Shown here: piece after piece, positions 8,375-16,559 of the stretch
How the letters are laid out: each line of letters begins with the position of its first letter
Position numbering within the stretch: the stretch's first letter is position 1
Assembly (NCBI GenBank): GCA_023554245.1
Contig: JAMJQL010000067.1
Span: 1-34,871 of the forward strand
Reading direction: 5' to 3'
DNA length: 34,871 nt
DNA from: Gemmatimonadota bacterium
GTDB taxonomy: Bacteria > Gemmatimonadota > Gemmatimonadetes > Palauibacterales > Palauibacteraceae
Position numbers and translations under genes: made by a program
Notes under the pieces: generated by a model
What the model was told of the DNA's origin: nothing
The model's input: only the letters and a program-made list of their open reading frames with translations
Database searches by the model: none

Positions 8375-9790
8375 TCAATCCTGGTTCTCCCATTCCGTCC
8401 AGTCGAGCAACGGAAGCAATCTATGGCGGCCTTCTTGTCTCCAGTCGGTCGGCGGCCAGGCCATCGACCCGACCGGGCAGACACGGCTCACACCGAGGCT
8501 CGCGGCCAATTCTGCCAGTCCGGACGCGCCATCGCGTCCCGCCACGCCGATTGCCTGGATTCTCCCGGCCAGGGGCCGGAGGAGTGGACCCAGGTCATCA
8601 TTCTCCCGCACCCCGTAGAGCCAGATCGTACGCGGCAGCGCTTCCGAGGAAACGCCGGGGCGACTTCGTGCCAGAACCGTCCATGCCAGATCGGACGATC
8701 CGAGAACCAGCGTGCTCCCATCCTTCATCCCCTCGAACTCACATGCGGTTCGCGCCCTTCTCACTGCTACGGCTTCCTCGTCCGTCATCGGGGGAGGGCC
8801 GAGCCGGCCGGCTTCCTTCGACAGCTCGCGCTCGAGCCGGCGCGCCAGCTCGAGCGAATTCGAACCCACCTCGAGGACCAGGCGCGGCGATACGCACCCC
8901 CGCTGGTCGTATGCGAGAACGTCTTTCGCGAGTCGGCCCGGATCCGCTTCGGCGGCATCGGAGAGGAACACCGCGACGCCGATCCTCGGTCCGTAGACGA
9001 TCATTTCCGTGTCGGGAGGTAAGCGACCTCTGAGCGCACGGACCGCTTCCTCACCTCCGTAAACTATCGCTTTACCGGACTCCTTAGCCCAGATCCGGAG
9101 GGCTGGCGGCTGCTGATTTCCTGGCCACGACGTTACCGCGAGCGCGCTACCGAGCAGGGCATTCTCGTCTGCGAGCGCGCGGGCGAACAGGGGGAGCATC
9201 CAGGGCTCGTCGGACCCACTCTTCGCAAGCACGCCGGATCGCGCAAGAAGCGCCAGAATCGCCGCGCTGACGGGCACGCCGGGAACGTTGCCAGCATGGA
9301 TCTGGAGAATCAGGGGCGGACCGGTGGCCCGGCGATATCGCCCCGGCTGGCCGGCAACCTCGACGAATCGTTCGAGATAGAGGGGATCGCCGAGTTCCGA
9401 CCGAACCAGGGAGGTGAGAGCATCTTCGGTCCACTCGCGGGCCATGCCCCGCAGTGATTCGCGTGCCGCCAGTTCCGACCAGCCCAGACCGGACTTCAGC
9501 CTCAGCTCAGCCTCCCCTCCCAACGGATCCCCCGGGTCTGCCAATCTCATCGCCGCGCGGGATACGTGCCGAACGACCTGTTTGAACGAGAGCTCATCTC
9601 GAGCCCTGAGCGCTGCGGCACGAACCGTCTCTGCAACCGCCGTGGCCTCCCTTTCCGTCAGCGCGGGCGCCAGCGGCTGATCGGGCTTGCCCTCCGGAGG
9701 ATCGTCGATGCCGTCATAGCCCGGAAGGTGCCAGGCAGGTGTGGCCGGAATCCGTTCGGGATCGAGTTTCCCCCTGATGTCCTCGCTCAT
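8375..9790 (-). CDS. luxC: LuxC-type acyl-CoA/acyl-protein reductase
   Basis: This 471-residue protein belongs to the LuxC/acyl-CoA reductase family (aldehyde-dehydrogenase fold), which reduces an enzyme-bound acyl thioester to a fatty aldehyde with NADPH. Visible features are HAGNVPGVP (about 165-173), the family cofactor-binding signature, and a candidate catalytic Cys299 in DQRGCVSPR. I chose the ATG at 9790 because it overlaps the stop of the LuxE gene by the sequence ATGA (9787-9790), which implies translational coupling. A longer frame to 10024 is only antisense-like extension into luxE. In luminous bacteria LuxC works in a complex with LuxE and LuxD; here there is no luxD and no luciferase. 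It is the last gene of the sigma/anti-sigma/PDZ operon. The aldehyde's use is unknown. Confidence 0.85.
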   Translation of the reverse strand: MSEDIRGKLDPERIPATPAWHLPGYDGIDDPPEGKPDQPLAPALTEREATAVAETVRAAALRARDELSFKQVVRHVSRAAMRLADPGDPLGGEAELRLKSGLGWSELAARESLRGMAREWTEDALTSLVRSELGDPLYLERFVEVAGQPGRYRRATGPPLILQIHAGNVPGVPVSAAILALLARSGVLAKSGSDEPWMLPLFARALADENALLGSALAVTSWPGNQQPPALRIWAKESGKAIVYGGEEAVRALRGRLPPDTEMIVYGPRIGVAVFLSDAAEADPGRLAKDVLAYDQRGCVSPRLVLEVGSNSLELARRLERELSKEAGRLGPPPMTDEEAVAVRRARTACEFEGMKDGSTLVLGSSDLAWTVLARSRPGVSSEALPRTIWLYGVRENDDLGPLLRPLAGRIQAIGVAGRDGASGLAELAASLGVSRVCPVGSMAWPPTDWRQEGRHRLLPLLDWTEWENQD

Positions 9791-11001
9791 CCTGTCTCCG
9801 TCGCACGAAGAAGCTCGGAGGTGGCCAGCGAACACCCGCGTGGAGGAGCACCGGGCGTTCTTCCGAGCAGCCGGATTCCGGTGCCGATCCGAATGCCGCG
9901 ATCCTCGGTCAGCACGCCCATGACCGACCCCAGGTTCGCGAGATCGAAGTGGCATAGGATTCCTTCCGAACCGTCCGGTCGCGGCTCGAGGCTCACGGGA
10001 TCGACAACCAGCGTCCGCAACCATGGCGGTCCGGTCAGCGTCGGACGGCCGGTGCCCCTCCCATATCGCTGCGAGAGCAATTCCGTCATGCCGAACTCGT
10101 TGACCAGATGCGAGGGATCGAGTCCCAGGCGGGGCAGTAGTCGTCCAAAAACCGCATCGCGATCCAGTCCTTCGCGGCCCTTGGCGCCGCCCGTGTCCAT
10201 GAGCAACGATCCGGCAGGCAATCTCCAGCTCATATCGGATGCCACGAGCCGATCCAGCCAGGCGTCGAACGCGAGCGTGGTGCCGAGCAGAACGACGGGT
10301 GTACCGGCCGGACCGGCGTCGTCCGCCGGGCCCGACACTTCGTCACAGAGCGTAAACAGCGCCTTCCATTCAATACCTTCCGGTGAGGCGATCGAGCGAG
10401 AGCCGGGTCGACCCACGCTCCGGATCAGGTCGTCGAGCATCCATGAAAGCGAGGATCCATCGGCCGGGTCGAACGGGGGAACGAGGCTGATGAGGAGTGG
10501 TGCTCCCGGAGCCGGTCGCTGACGCCGCGAACCGTCGAGGCCGCCTCCGCGCGGCTCCAACACGAAGCGTCGGAAGGCGGCACGCAGCGACGCCCGGTAC
10601 AGTTCCGGATCGGGAACGATGTGCGTGCCTCGCAGGCTCGAGCCGCGCGTGGTACCGCTCGTCCGGAAACGCAGCTCCCCCGGGGTGGAAGTCGTCCTCA
10701 ACTCCACGTGGCGGAATGCCTCCGTCGGAACCGGGGGAATTCGACGCCAGTCGTGAACCGACCTCGGCGAGACACCGCGCACGGAGCAGTAGTTTCGATA
10801 GGGCGTGCAGTACTCGAACTGAAATGCGAAGATCTGCTGCGCGAGAGTCGTGAACTTGTCCTCGCTCCAATCCTCGCCCTTCCAGGACGACATGGCGCCG
10901 AAGAGCTGCTCGGAGAGTCTCTCGAAAGTCGAGCGGGCCGGCTGTCGTGTCGGACGCGGATTCATGGCTGGAATCTGGGGCGACCGCGTACGGCGCGACA
11001 C
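9787..11001 (-). CDS. luxE: LuxE-type acyl-protein synthetase
   Basis: This 404-residue adenylate-forming enzyme is of the LuxE family, which activates a free fatty acid with ATP and passes the acyl group through its own cysteine to LuxC. The nucleotide-binding signature FRTSGTTRG is at about 112-120. A Cys near the C terminus (Cys390, in RGCSLATSE) matches the position of the acyl-accepting cysteine in Vibrio/Photobacterium LuxE. The start is GTG at 11001, preceded by AAGGGA and 22 bases after the PDZ gene. An ATG at 10965 is the alternative and would give 392 residues. The 4-base overlap with luxC fits the known need for a 1:1-like enzyme complex. Other adenylate-forming families such as PaaK-like ligases are less likely, given the luxC partner. 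Confidence 0.85.
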   Translation of the reverse strand: MSRRTRSPQIPAMNPRPTRQPARSTFERLSEQLFGAMSSWKGEDWSEDKFTTLAQQIFAFQFEYCTPYRNYCSVRGVSPRSVHDWRRIPPVPTEAFRHVELRTTSTPGELRFRTSGTTRGSSLRGTHIVPDPELYRASLRAAFRRFVLEPRGGGLDGSRRQRPAPGAPLLISLVPPFDPADGSSLSWMLDDLIRSVGRPGSRSIASPEGIEWKALFTLCDEVSGPADDAGPAGTPVVLLGTTLAFDAWLDRLVASDMSWRLPAGSLLMDTGGAKGREGLDRDAVFGRLLPRLGLDPSHLVNEFGMTELLSQRYGRGTGRPTLTGPPWLRTLVVDPVSLEPRPDGSEGILCHFDLANLGSVMGVLTEDRGIRIGTGIRLLGRTPGAPPRGCSLATSELLRATETG

Positions 11002-11023
11002 CCGTCCCTTGAGAAGCAGGCGG

Positions 11024-12163
11024 TCAGCGAATTTTCAGGAGCCCTTCCTGCAGAATGCCTTTACGTACCCACTTTACCATGATCCCGGTATCCTGACCCT
11101 CGTGAACTTCACGGCGGAAGTCGGCGCTGGATGGAACGGAATGTCCGTTCACCTCGACGACTACATCTCCACCACGCAGCCCCAGTCGACCAGCCGGCGT
11201 GTCCGGAATCACCCTGAGAACGAGCAAGCCGTCGGACTGTCCGTCGAAATACTCGGCCAGCTCAGGGGTCATTTCCCGCAACTCGGCACCCGCGATTCTG
11301 CCGTGTCCGCCATCCGGCGTGAACGTCCAGACGGCACCCCGGTGCATTCGCGCCAGGCTGTCCAACTGCACTCGAGCGACTTCGAGGGTTCGATCCCGCA
11401 CGGCTTCGAGCCGACGTGCGAGGCCTTTGCCCTGCACGACCCATGCTGCGCGTGTCTCGCCATCGGGTGCGGGCACTCGCGATCGCACGAGCAGTGAATC
11501 CTGATCCGCGATCTCGACGTTCAGCCTGCCTTCGGCGTCGGGCTCGATGAGTACGAAGGCCCGACCGCCTTCTCCCACCTCCAGCGAGTCGAGTCGAATC
11601 TCCAGTTCTTCGGTGAACTCCGGAGCCGGAAACCGGAATACCTGGACGCGTTCGACCTCACCATCCGGAGCCGGACTCCGCCATTCGAAGCGCATCGTCC
11701 TGGATGGGGCGCGAACCTCGGGCATCACCTCCAGTTCGCGGCGCCCCTGCGGACCGGCCAGGGACAGGCGAACCGGCTCACCGGCCGCCAGCGACTGAAG
11801 GGACTTGCGGCCGTCGGAGGTAGACAGCGGAACTCCATTCAGGGCCACGATCGTGTCCCGAGCCCTGACGCCCGCACGGTCGGCGGGCCCGCCCTCGACG
11901 ACGGAGACCACGACGGGCGATCTGTCGCACTCGGCCGTCGAATCGGCCGGCGCACAGAAGGGATCGAGGAATACCCCGATTCGTGCGCGCCCCGGGGCAT
12001 CGGGGGACACCGTCACGCCGACGACCGGAGCCCGGGCTGGCACCCGATGCTCCTGTGCGACGAGGCGCGACCCCGCAGCTTCTACGATTGGACTCACCGG
12101 GACGCTGAGGAGAGCGACTCCGCTCAGCGTCACTGCGGACAGGAGGAGACGGCGAGTTCGCAC
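11024..12163 (-). CDS. exported protein with two PDZ domains
   Basis: The 379-residue product has a signal peptide (MRTRRLLLSAVTLSGVALLSV) and two PDZ-like regions. The first, about 85-150, has VVEGGPADRAGVRARDTIVALNG; the second, about 300-375, has VIPDTPAGRLGLRGGDVVVEVNG. Between them lies a charged linker. No serine-protease triad is visible, so this is not a full DegP-type protease; it probably binds exposed C termini or partner proteins in the periplasm. The GTG start at 12163 has GGAG 8 bases upstream and sits 2 bases after the anti-sigma gene. Its place after the sigma/anti-sigma pair suggests a role in envelope sensing or in controlling anti-sigma cleavage, as PDZ proteins do in the RseA/DegS system. 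That role is inference. Confidence 0.8.
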   Translation of the reverse strand: MRTRRLLLSAVTLSGVALLSVPVSPIVEAAGSRLVAQEHRVPARAPVVGVTVSPDAPGRARIGVFLDPFCAPADSTAECDRSPVVVSVVEGGPADRAGVRARDTIVALNGVPLSTSDGRKSLQSLAAGEPVRLSLAGPQGRRELEVMPEVRAPSRTMRFEWRSPAPDGEVERVQVFRFPAPEFTEELEIRLDSLEVGEGGRAFVLIEPDAEGRLNVEIADQDSLLVRSRVPAPDGETRAAWVVQGKGLARRLEAVRDRTLEVARVQLDSLARMHRGAVWTFTPDGGHGRIAGAELREMTPELAEYFDGQSDGLLVLRVIPDTPAGRLGLRGGDVVVEVNGHSVPSSADFRREVHEGQDTGIMVKWVRKGILQEGLLKIR

Positions 12164-12165
12164 GA

Positions 12166-12840
12166 TCAGTACTCCACCGACGTGTATCGAAGCGATCGAT
12201 TCAGCCGACCGGCGAGGGAGTCCCGCTCGTCCACGACATCGAACAGGAAATCATTGAGCGCCGGGTCCGTGGGCGCCGTACGAAGCGCCTCGCGGGACGC
12301 CTCGATCAACGCATCCAGCTTCATCAAGCGCTCAGTGGCCGCAGATGGGTCGCTCCACGCCGCAGGATCCGGCGCACCTTCGCCACGGAGCCGTTCGATT
12401 TCCGCAACGGTCCGAAGGTATGCGTCCGTCGCATCGGCAGACCGTGGCGTCGTCGCATCGACTGAGGGAGACTCGAGGACGGCCGTTCGCACACCTGGCT
12501 CGTTCCCGGAATCGGCCATCTGATGACCCACTCCGAGACCCGCCGCGAACAGCGCGACCACGGCCGCCGCCCAGACAGGCCGCGCGGTAAACAGTGCGGG
12601 AACGGAGTACCGCCTGCCAATCGAAGCCACATCCAATCCCAACCGCTGGTGGATCCCTTCCCACTCATCGGCCGGCGGCTCCAGTTCCGGCATCGCTGAC
12701 AGCGCCATGCGGACGCGGAGCATCTGCTCGTATTCGTGCGTGCACGCTTCGCAGTCCTCCAGGTGTTCCCGGTCCGGACCGAATGCGTCCGGCCCATCCA
12801 GGAGGGCCGCGATCCGCTCTCTGCTCAGGTGCTCAACCAT
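12166..12840 (-). CDS. anti-sigma factor, zinc-finger type, single membrane span
   Basis: This 224-residue protein has an N-terminal HxxxCxxC zinc motif (His26, Cys30, Cys33) that is characteristic of ZAS anti-sigma domains. One transmembrane helix follows at about 88-105 (VWAAAVVALFAAGLGVG). The C-terminal half would be periplasmic and contains helical, possibly coiled-coil, segments (about 140-205). The architecture fits a membrane anti-sigma factor that holds its sigma partner until an envelope signal triggers release. The gene starts 8 bases before the end of the upstream sigma gene, so the two are translationally coupled, which is strong contextual support. The signal it senses is unknown. 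Confidence 0.88.
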   Translation of the reverse strand: MVEHLSRERIAALLDGPDAFGPDREHLEDCEACTHEYEQMLRVRMALSAMPELEPPADEWEGIHQRLGLDVASIGRRYSVPALFTARPVWAAAVVALFAAGLGVGHQMADSGNEPGVRTAVLESPSVDATTPRSADATDAYLRTVAEIERLRGEGAPDPAAWSDPSAATERLMKLDALIEASREALRTAPTDPALNDFLFDVVDERDSLAGRLNRSLRYTSVEY

Positions 12841-13417
12841 GATATCCCGCTTCGTTCCTTCCCTCGTTCGGAGACAGCAGGTCGCGCATCCGGGCGCGAG
12901 CCTTGTGCAACTGGGATTTCGACGTACCGATCGCCACGCCCAGCTGTTCCGCGATCTCCTCGTGCGTCATCCCTTCCACGTCATGCATTACCAGGACCTT
13001 TCGATATCCCTCGGGCAAACGATCCAGCGCCAGGCCCAGGACGCGCTGGTTGAGGATACGATCGTCGGGCTCGGGCGGGGCCCGTGGAGGCTCGGCTGCC
13101 GATTCCACCTCGGGCCTCCGTCCCTGGCGACGCAGCCTGTTCAGCGCCGTATTCACCGCCAGCCGGTGCATCCACGTCCCGAATGCGGCCTCACCGCGAA
13201 ACGACCCGAGCTTCTCGAAAGCCCTGACCCATGCATCCTGCGATACGTCCTCGGCGAGGTGGTCATCCCCGACCAGTCGGCGCACCACGCTGTATACCCG
13301 GCCGGAGTGCTCCCTGTAGAGGGACTCCATGGCCCGGGCATCGCCGGCGCGGGCTGCCGCGAGCAGCCGGGCGTCGGTCACCGGGGACCCGTCGAGTCTT
13401 CCATGTTCACCAACCAT
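12833..13417 (-). CDS. ECF (RpoE-like) RNA polymerase sigma factor
   Basis: This 194-residue group IV sigma factor shows region 2 (LYREHSGRVYSVVRRLVGDDHLAEDVSQDAWVRA, split here by function: core binding then -10 recognition) and region 4 with a helix-turn-helix (MTHEEIAEQLGVAIGTSKSQ). A proline-rich linker lies between. It overlaps the anti-sigma gene by 8 bases. ATG at 13417 is given as the start; GTG at 13381 (VTDARLLAAARAGD) would give a 182-residue protein closer to the usual N terminus, and neither has a clear Shine-Dalgarno site. The gene starts 93 bases downstream of the sphingolipid operon on the same strand, so it may be read from that operon, from its own promoter, or from both. 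I found no convincing autoregulatory promoter. Confidence 0.92.
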   Translation of the reverse strand: MVGEHGRLDGSPVTDARLLAAARAGDARAMESLYREHSGRVYSVVRRLVGDDHLAEDVSQDAWVRAFEKLGSFRGEAAFGTWMHRLAVNTALNRLRRQGRRPEVESAAEPPRAPPEPDDRILNQRVLGLALDRLPEGYRKVLVMHDVEGMTHEEIAEQLGVAIGTSKSQLHKARARMRDLLSPNEGRNEAGYHG

Positions 13418-13510
13418 TGGACCGTCGACCTGGACTTACGGTTGCCCGCGCAGGGCGAGCGCCCCGCAGCCTCGATCTTCGCCCCAGGAACGGAGCAGGG
13501 AAAGTCACGT

Positions 13511-14419
13511 TCAGGGCCGGGGGCCGAGCCTCCGAAGCAGAGGGGGCGTCGCGAAGAACGCGGCCAGTGCCCACACCAGACCCGCGGCCATGTCGATACC
13601 GTAGTGAAATCGGCCGTACACGGTTCCGAGCGTGAGGGAAACCGCGAACGGGGCCAGAATCCAGAACGCACGCCTGTTCACCGACCCGCAGGCAAACCAG
13701 GCCGAGCAGGTGGCCGCAACGTGAGAACTCGGGAAGGCCGTGCCCTTCGAGGAGCCGCTCTCGAGGATCGAATGGACGATCCCGAAAATCACGCCGTCGG
13801 ACGGGGGACCCGTAATCTTCGGAAAGTCGTAGCGCGGTCCGGCCACGGGAAACACGGCGAAGCAGAGGTAGCAGAGGAAGAACGCCAGTGCGGTCGTGAA
13901 CGCGGCCCGCTCGAGACCCTCCTTCCCGGCGGCGCGCCAGGCGGCAATCAGGGCGGTGGGCACCACCAGGTAGTAGGAAACGTAGCCGAAGTGAAGCGCC
14001 TCGGAAAACCAGCGATTCGGTATCCAGTCGCTCGCCGTCACGCTGAGCTGAGCCCCGAACAGCGCTTCCTCCCAGATCTGTACCGCGGGGTCGAAGTATC
14101 CGGGAAACAGGAGCTGATTGAGTGTGGCCAGCTCCATGTAGAAGAGCGGCGTGACGGCTACGGGATAGGCGATCCTGAGAAACGACGTGATCGTCCCCGT
14201 CGGGCGTGGCAACTTCCCGAGAACGAGAACGCCGCCGATGCCGAGCAGATGGAGCAGCGCGAGCCATACACCGGTCTCGGTGCGCGATACGAGCGCGATG
14301 ATCGCGGTCGCCGCCAGGTAAGCCGCGGTCAGCACGTCTACGGTCAGGGGAGAGGAACGGTCGAGCTCGAGGTCGTCCGGCATTTGAGCCACGGGTCCCG
14401 CACTCGCGAAATCAGCCAT
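13511..14419 (-). CDS. PAP2-like membrane phosphotransferase (inositol-phosphorylceramide-synthase-like)
   Basis: This 302-residue polytopic membrane protein has about six hydrophobic helices. The PAP2/AUR1-type catalytic motifs are FPSSHVA (catalytic His) and YGRFHYGIDM (His and Asp). They sit in the C-terminal half as in the PF14378-like group, which includes inositol-phosphorylceramide synthases. Such enzymes move a phospho-head group from a glycerophospholipid to ceramide, or remove phosphate from lipid phosphates. The ATG at 14419 has GAGGAG just upstream and follows the SDR gene by 9 bases. As the fourth gene of the ceramide operon, a head-group transferase is the best guess. The head group (inositol, ethanolamine, glycerol) is unknown, and a simple lipid phosphatase is the alternative. 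Confidence 0.8.
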   Translation of the reverse strand: MADFASAGPVAQMPDDLELDRSSPLTVDVLTAAYLAATAIIALVSRTETGVWLALLHLLGIGGVLVLGKLPRPTGTITSFLRIAYPVAVTPLFYMELATLNQLLFPGYFDPAVQIWEEALFGAQLSVTASDWIPNRWFSEALHFGYVSYYLVVPTALIAAWRAAGKEGLERAAFTTALAFFLCYLCFAVFPVAGPRYDFPKITGPPSDGVIFGIVHSILESGSSKGTAFPSSHVAATCSAWFACGSVNRRAFWILAPFAVSLTLGTVYGRFHYGIDMAAGLVWALAAFFATPPLLRRLGPRP

Positions 14420-14428
14420 CGGATCTCC

Positions 14429-15394
14429 TCATCGACGCAACCACCCCATCTCGCGATACCAGGCCGCGGCTTCGGTAAGTCCCTCCTGAAGCGTCACGGC
14501 GGGACGCCAGCCCAGTGCCCGCTCGACAGGGTCCAGTTCGCAGGTCCAGTCGAGGCGGGTCAGGTCGATCGCCCGTCTCCGATCGAGATCGGGGGCTCTC
14601 CCGAGCAACTTCGCCGTCAGCTCGGCGACCGTGCCCGCCGCGAGAAACAGGGATGCCGGAACTCGCACCGGCCGGACCTCCCGACCAACAGCTGCTCCGA
14701 GAGCGGCCGCGATCTCCTCCCAGGAATGCACTTCCGGACCGCCCAGAGCCAGCGGTCCGGCGACCTCCGACTCGTTGCCAAGGGCCCGCAGGACAGCCGC
14801 GGCCACGTCGGCTGCATAGACCGGCTGCAGTCTTCCGACGACCCCGGGGACCGGCACGAAGCCGCTCGCCGCGAGCCTGAAGAGTGGTAACAAGTCGGTG
14901 TCCCGCGGGCCATAGACGCCACCCGGTCGGAGCACCCGCGTCTGCATACCTTCCGCCGATTCTACGACGGTCGCCAGCCGGCGCTCCGCTTCCAGCTTGC
15001 TGGCTCCATACGGGCTGGCCGGTCCACGACCACCGTCCGGACCACGCGCGGCGAGACTGCTCACCAGCACGAATCGGCGCACGCTCGCTCTTGCCGCGGC
15101 CGAGGCGATGATCTCGGTAATTTCGGCGTTCACGAAGAAATAGTCTGCGTCGTATCGAGCCCGGGTCAGCCCGGCAGCGTGTACGACGTGCTCGACTCCC
15201 TCGAGCGCAGCCTCCAGCATGGATCGCGAGGCGAGGTCGATCGTGACGGTCTCGACCTCGCGGCCCTCGATCCACCGTGTGTCGCTCGTCGCACGAACGG
15301 CGCAGCGAACCCGATACCCGGCCCGCATCAGGGACTCGGCCACGTGACTGCCTACGAACCCCGTTGCGCCGGTGAGGAAAACGAGCGAGGACAC
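14429..15394 (-). CDS. cerR: extended SDR, candidate ceramide reductase
   Basis: This 321-residue NAD(P)-dependent epimerase/dehydratase-type SDR has the cofactor loop TGATGFVGSH near the N terminus, the active-site Ser in VLVSSLAARG, and YxxxK in SPYGASK. The start is GTG at 15394, with GAGG 6 bases upstream and 7 bases after the GNAT gene. In Caulobacter an SDR of this kind (CerR) reduces the keto group of 3-keto-ceramide after acylation, and it is encoded close to the spt gene. Assignment here rests on that operon context; the motifs alone only show an extended SDR. Sterol- or nucleotide-sugar-type SDR activity cannot be excluded. Confidence 0.78.
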   Translation of the reverse strand: MSSLVFLTGATGFVGSHVAESLMRAGYRVRCAVRATSDTRWIEGREVETVTIDLASRSMLEAALEGVEHVVHAAGLTRARYDADYFFVNAEITEIIASAAARASVRRFVLVSSLAARGPDGGRGPASPYGASKLEAERRLATVVESAEGMQTRVLRPGGVYGPRDTDLLPLFRLAASGFVPVPGVVGRLQPVYAADVAAAVLRALGNESEVAGPLALGGPEVHSWEEIAAALGAAVGREVRPVRVPASLFLAAGTVAELTAKLLGRAPDLDRRRAIDLTRLDWTCELDPVERALGWRPAVTLQEGLTEAAAWYREMGWLRR

Positions 15395-15401
15395 GGCCGC
15401 C

Positions 15402-16559
15402 TCAGGTGGGTCGGTCGTACAGCAGGTAACGCTTCGAGATCTCCGATCCGATCCGCTCGAGCGGCTTCCGCATCGCCGCGTTGTCTTCGAGGATCCATGA
15501 GAACTCGCCCCCGATCGTACCCGCTGCGGCTCCGTGCCGGAACAGGGCCATGATCAGAAGATTGTCGATACCCTGGCCACGTGCCTCGGGCACCAGCCCG
15601 AGAGTGAGGACCCGGCAATAGTCCATCTTCGGAAGGTATTTCAGGATCTTGAACAGACCGAAGGGAAGCAGTCGCCCCCTGGCGTGAATCAGGGCCTGGT
15701 TCGCATCCATCAGAAACAGGGTGAAACCGATCACTTCTCCGTCGTCCCGCTCGGCGAAGATCACCTGGGTCGGAATCCGCTTGACCAGCGGCTTCAGCTC
15801 GTGGGCCATGAAGTCGATCTCGGCATCCGTCATCGGAACGAATCCCCAGTTCTTCTCCCAGGCCTTGTTATACAGGACGCGCAGCCGCTCGAGCTCTTCC
15901 TCGAAGTGTGCCATGTCGATGGTCCGGGTGCGAACACCCAACCGCTTCTCGAGCCTCGACTCCAGCTTGATCAGCTTCTCGGGGGGCACGCTGTGCGGAA
16001 GGTGGTACGCGATCAGGCTCTGCACCCTCTCAAACCCCGCTCCTTCGACGAGATCGACGTAATACTCCGGATTGTACGGCATCATCACCGTCGGTGGCCG
16101 ATCGAATCCCATGACCAGCAGTCCGGCCATCTCGTTGAGCGAAAACGAGGTCGGGCCGCGCATCGTCTCGAGATCCCGTTCCCTGAGCCACTCCGCGGCC
16201 GTGTCGAACAGCGCACCGGCTACTTCGGGATCGTTCTCCGACTCGAAATAGCCGAAAAACCCTACCGGCTCCTCGTGGTAGGCGACGTGATTGCGATTGT
16301 TGATCGCTGCGATTCGCCCTGCGGGCCGGCCGTCGCGGTAGGCCACGTAGGGCTGCACTTCGGAATGCCGGTGGAACGGGTGCTTCTTCTTGTCGAAAGC
16401 CGTCTTCACGTCCCGCAACAGGGGCGCGACCCAATTGGGGTCGCCTTCGTAGATCGCATACGGCAGGTGCAGGAAGTCCCGGAAGCGACGTCGGCCGTCG
16501 GCCGGTACCACCTCTATGCGGTCCGACACTCGACTCACAGGACGCCGTACTTCGTGCAC
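15402..16559 (-). CDS. bcerS: GNAT-fold N-acyltransferase, candidate bacterial ceramide synthase
   Basis: The 385-residue protein has a GNAT-type CoA-binding loop in its C-terminal third (GLVPEARGQGIDNLL), preceded by a beta strand (YCRVLTLG). An N-terminal region (FLHLPYAIYEGDPNWVAPL) is typical of a family of large GNAT-like proteins found beside serine palmitoyltransferase genes. In Caulobacter such a protein (bCerS) acylates 3-ketosphinganine to make keto-ceramide, unlike the membrane ceramide synthases of eukaryotes. It lies in a tight operon: the GTG start at 16559 overlaps the spt gene by 25 bases, with GAGAAGG just ahead. A GTG at 16529 (VSDRIEVVP) is an equally possible start. The N-acylation role is inferred from family and context. 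Confidence 0.78.
   Translation of the reverse strand: MHEVRRPVSRVSDRIEVVPADGRRRFRDFLHLPYAIYEGDPNWVAPLLRDVKTAFDKKKHPFHRHSEVQPYVAYRDGRPAGRIAAINNRNHVAYHEEPVGFFGYFESENDPEVAGALFDTAAEWLRERDLETMRGPTSFSLNEMAGLLVMGFDRPPTVMMPYNPEYYVDLVEGAGFERVQSLIAYHLPHSVPPEKLIKLESRLEKRLGVRTRTIDMAHFEEELERLRVLYNKAWEKNWGFVPMTDAEIDFMAHELKPLVKRIPTQVIFAERDDGEVIGFTLFLMDANQALIHARGRLLPFGLFKILKYLPKMDYCRVLTLGLVPEARGQGIDNLLIMALFRHGAAAGTIGGEFSWILEDNAAMRKPLERIGSEISKRYLLYDRPT

Noticed and set aside
8375-11001. A bioluminescence (lux) operon
   Set aside because: Only luxE and luxC types are present. No luciferase subunits, LuxD acyltransferase or LuxG reductase are encoded anywhere in the window.
13418-13450. Possible ECF autoregulatory promoter before the sigma gene (minus strand GCAACC then CGGTC)
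   Set aside because: The spacer is 15 bases and the -10-like part ends only 4 bases before the ATG, so it would work only with the later GTG start. The match is too weak to list.
12707-14890. A 727-codon open frame on the plus strand
   Set aside because: It is antisense to the sigma, anti-sigma, PAP2 and SDR genes, all of which carry recognised family motifs. Its translation is low in hydrophobic residues and shows no known motif; such shadows are common at high GC.
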